DNA from: Epiperipatus broadwayi | Taxonomy: Eukaryota; Onychophora; Udeonychophora; Euonychophora; Peripatidae | NCBI GenBank assembly: GCA_028023455.1 | Contig: JAQFVV010012511.1 | Coordinates: 372,001 to 436,000 of the forward strand | Reading direction: 5' to 3' | Length of the DNA: 64,000 bases | In this document: positions 61,612 to 64,000 of the stretch, piece by piece | Layout: each line of letters opens with the position of its first letter | How positions within the stretch are numbered: the stretch's first letter is position 1 | The notes under the pieces: generated by a model | Databases searched by the model: none | The model's input: only the letters and a program-made list of their open reading frames with translations | What the model was told of the DNA's origin: nothing | Position numbers and translations under genes: made by a program

Positions 61612-62868
61612 ACAATATATATATATATGCAGATTCAGTATTTTAACTTAGGTTAAGATTTAATTTAAGACCTATGGATAGCATAATTATAATGCTAGTT
61701 TAAGAATTGGGTTGTGTTAGTTTGGCAGATAAAAGCTGTTTTAGATGCAATTAATTGATTATACATATATCTATTGGTCTTTTGTGTGTGTTTTGCTGCA
61801 TCTTTTAAATGTGTTAATGGTGATCGGCTGCCCCATTCTTTAGTTTGGGTATGGCTATCTTTATTAGAACTGGAACACAAGGGTCCAGACTATGTTTATA
61901 AAGCATATCCAAGTTCCTGAACTTATCTGTTTTCATATTCACTGCAGCAAACTATCCAGTCTCAGAGCACTGAGCATTTGATACTGAAGCTCTTGAAAAA
62001 TAATTACTCACTCACACCACAAACTTACTCTTTAGTATCTTTTATAGCGCCATAGTATACATATGCGAATCTAAGAGTAACCAGTTCTTTTTCTCCTTAT
62101 TAATTAACTATTCAGCAATAGACTAAAACTCAAATCTTGGCTACCAGGTTGAATCTGCATTATCTTAAGCTTATTTATTTGCTCACACTGTTAATATATA
62201 TATAACAGTCATCTTAGAGCTATATGTATTCATCATCTCTGCTAGGCTATTATCTTATAACATTAGCAAACTATGAGCAACAGGATGGGTATATTACATG
62301 ATTATAGGTATGATTTATTAACCACACATACATTTATTTTAATATGTTAAGATGAGCTGTACTAATAATAGTCACACCTCTTATGTAAGCCTGTGTGTGT
62401 TGGTCACACATATTTAATGCTATATAAACCTTGCCATTCTGTTACTTCATTTTATGTTATTGTTTTAATAAACATGTTTAAAATACAAAATTTGTTTCAT
62501 ATCTTTCTTGCTCGCAGTTCTATTTCAATCCATGTTACCTTATTCCAATTTCTTAATGATTTTATATAATAAATACACAATGTTTTAGTTAAGATAATTA
62601 GTATTAAGTAGTCCGTTACACACATTAAGTTTGATAGTTAGCCCTTGAGTCTCATGTTTCTTCCTGTTCTAACCCAGCTCGTAGATTAAATTGAAACTGA
62701 GTGTGACCTCAGAAATGTCACTCATAAAGTGTTAAATCATGAAGTATTAGCAAATGAGTTGGAAGTTTGGTTGGATTTGAGATCTCACCACCTCATTTTG
62801 ATCAGATTTGGCGTACTTTGCCTGGATTACGGATTTTGTTGCGTGAATGTACAAATCTGACTGTTACA
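61612..62868 (+). repeat. 1.3-kb LTR-like repeat, copy 2
   Basis: Partner of 45,263-46,570. Near 62,420 it has TATATAAACC, and AATAAACATG about 45 bp later, better preserved than in copy 1. It ends around GTACAAATCTGACTGTTACA, after which the sequence is unrelated to that following copy 1. Confidence 0.6.
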
Positions 62869-62869
62869 A

Positions 62870-64000
62870 TATATTGTAATGGGATGGGGGGTAGGAAGTG
62901 ATTAAATGAAAGTTGGTGGAAAGTAGAATTGAACTGGGGTGATGGAAACATCATCACCACTCCCAGTCAACAATTTATAATGAAATATCAATAATTTACA
63001 AAAGTGTCTATAAGTAATGAGATATTTAATAATAAATGAGATTAGAGAATCTCTGAGAACACTGAGAGATCAGAAGCTAACTCAGAAGAGCAACTAAAAG
63101 CATAATTACAAATTCAACCAGCATTATAATTTAAAAAATAAGTACAAATAAATATTCAAGAGAAATAACCATCAATCATCATCATTGATGGGAATAATCA
63201 AATCAGTACAATACATCAGAATAAAATCAACAGACCATCTTGTGGCTGGAATTGAACAATAAAAAATATGAATCAACAGTCAACCTTGTGACTGGATTGG
63301 AAATGGGTCTTCTGTAGACCAGGCTGGGCAATTATTTAACCATAACTTGGATGCACCAACTTAGTGGCCATCCATTAGAATACATAACTAGAAAATCTAA
63401 ACAATAATGCTGGGACATTAAAACATGCTAATCATCAATGCTTAGGCCACTTGTACTGGCCAACTATAAACTTAAATTTTTAACAAGACTGAACTAAAAG
63501 AAAATATAGTGTGTGGGCTTTAAAGAGTATCCACTTTTGCACCAACCAGGATGATGATTGATCATCTCTGGATGCCCCAAAGCACTAAATACACATCCTC
63601 ATTTATATATTCATCCTGTGCTCGAATCTAGACCAGAGAACACAAGCTCCATTACTGTATGTGAACAAGAGATGATGGAATACAATTTTAACAATTAAAT
63701 ACAAGTTTATTAATAACAAAAAAATATAAATGATTAAGGTCTTATAATGGTTCTAATTTTCAAAGATACACAATAATAAAGTCATCACACTGTAATTTAC
63801 AATATTACTACAAAATTCAAGTTATTACATCAATTGCATTATTTCTTAATTAGTTTCTATAAACGCATATATATCCGTACACAGACGTGCATTTTATAAT
63901 ATGCAAGGAATACATTTCAATTAACAAAATTATATTAAAAAAAGATTAAACTTTACATGTATATGCGCACAGACGCGTGATTTAGGAATATACAAATAAT
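62870..64000. other. Sequence without an assigned gene
   Basis: Moderately A/T-rich. The minus strand has box B-like motifs near 62,935 (CCCCAGTTCAATTC) and near 63,245 (GTTCAATTCC), so old SINE copies are possible. No coding frame supported. Confidence 0.4.

Overview
This window looks like nuclear DNA of an AT-rich invertebrate. It is almost all A/T and full of homopolymer and (TA)n runs. It has no bacterial-style operons. Its protein-like stretches are short or split by GT-AG introns, and it is packed with animal transposable elements: mariner, hAT, a piggyBac-like element, Ty3/gypsy, an RTE non-LTR element and tRNA-like SINEs. I cannot name the species. The RTE reverse transcriptase and the mariner relic are of kinds common in arthropods and other invertebrates.

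Layout. 0.5-1.1 kb: decayed mariner transposase (minus). 4.7-5.0 kb: head-to-head pair of SINE-like copies. 5.07-10.33 kb and 12.52-22.49 kb: two diverged, same-direction copies of one repeat of about 1.85 kb, each enlarged by different insertions. The first holds a 3,426-bp inverted-repeat transposon with an exact 8-bp target duplication, itself holding a 1.7-kb piggyBac-like insertion. The second holds a TA-inserting element (13,334-21,451), split by a 6.8-kb palindrome with 2.7-kb arms. The left arm carries a second member of the same TA-inserting family. Because the repeat copies and the palindrome arms preserve the uninserted sequence, several insertions can be read against an empty site.

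24-32.3 kb: two complete short hAT elements with perfect 8-bp duplications, SINE fragments, an LTR-like unit with a tRNA-Lys-type primer site, and a possible exon. 32.3-35.9 kb: wrecked gag-protease of a Ty3/gypsy-like element, with a 193-bp tandem duplication inside gag. 38.9-40.2 and 55.6-56.9 kb: two copies of a 1.2-kb repeat carrying a TATA box and a small reading frame. 45.3-46.6 and 61.6-62.9 kb: another repeated 1.3-kb LTR-like unit. Between them lie coiled-coil and retropepsin relics, an RTE copy (50.2-51.3 kb) with an open RT frame, and a small MITE.

The best host gene is on the minus strand at 42,525-43,338. Three exons, with two GT-AG introns in matching phase, encode about 136 residues of unknown family, with a hairpin over the last 3' splice site. 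Further exon-like stretches at 30.9, 44.3-44.7 and 49.8 kb are weaker. Most remaining sequence is AT-rich DNA in which I see no gene.
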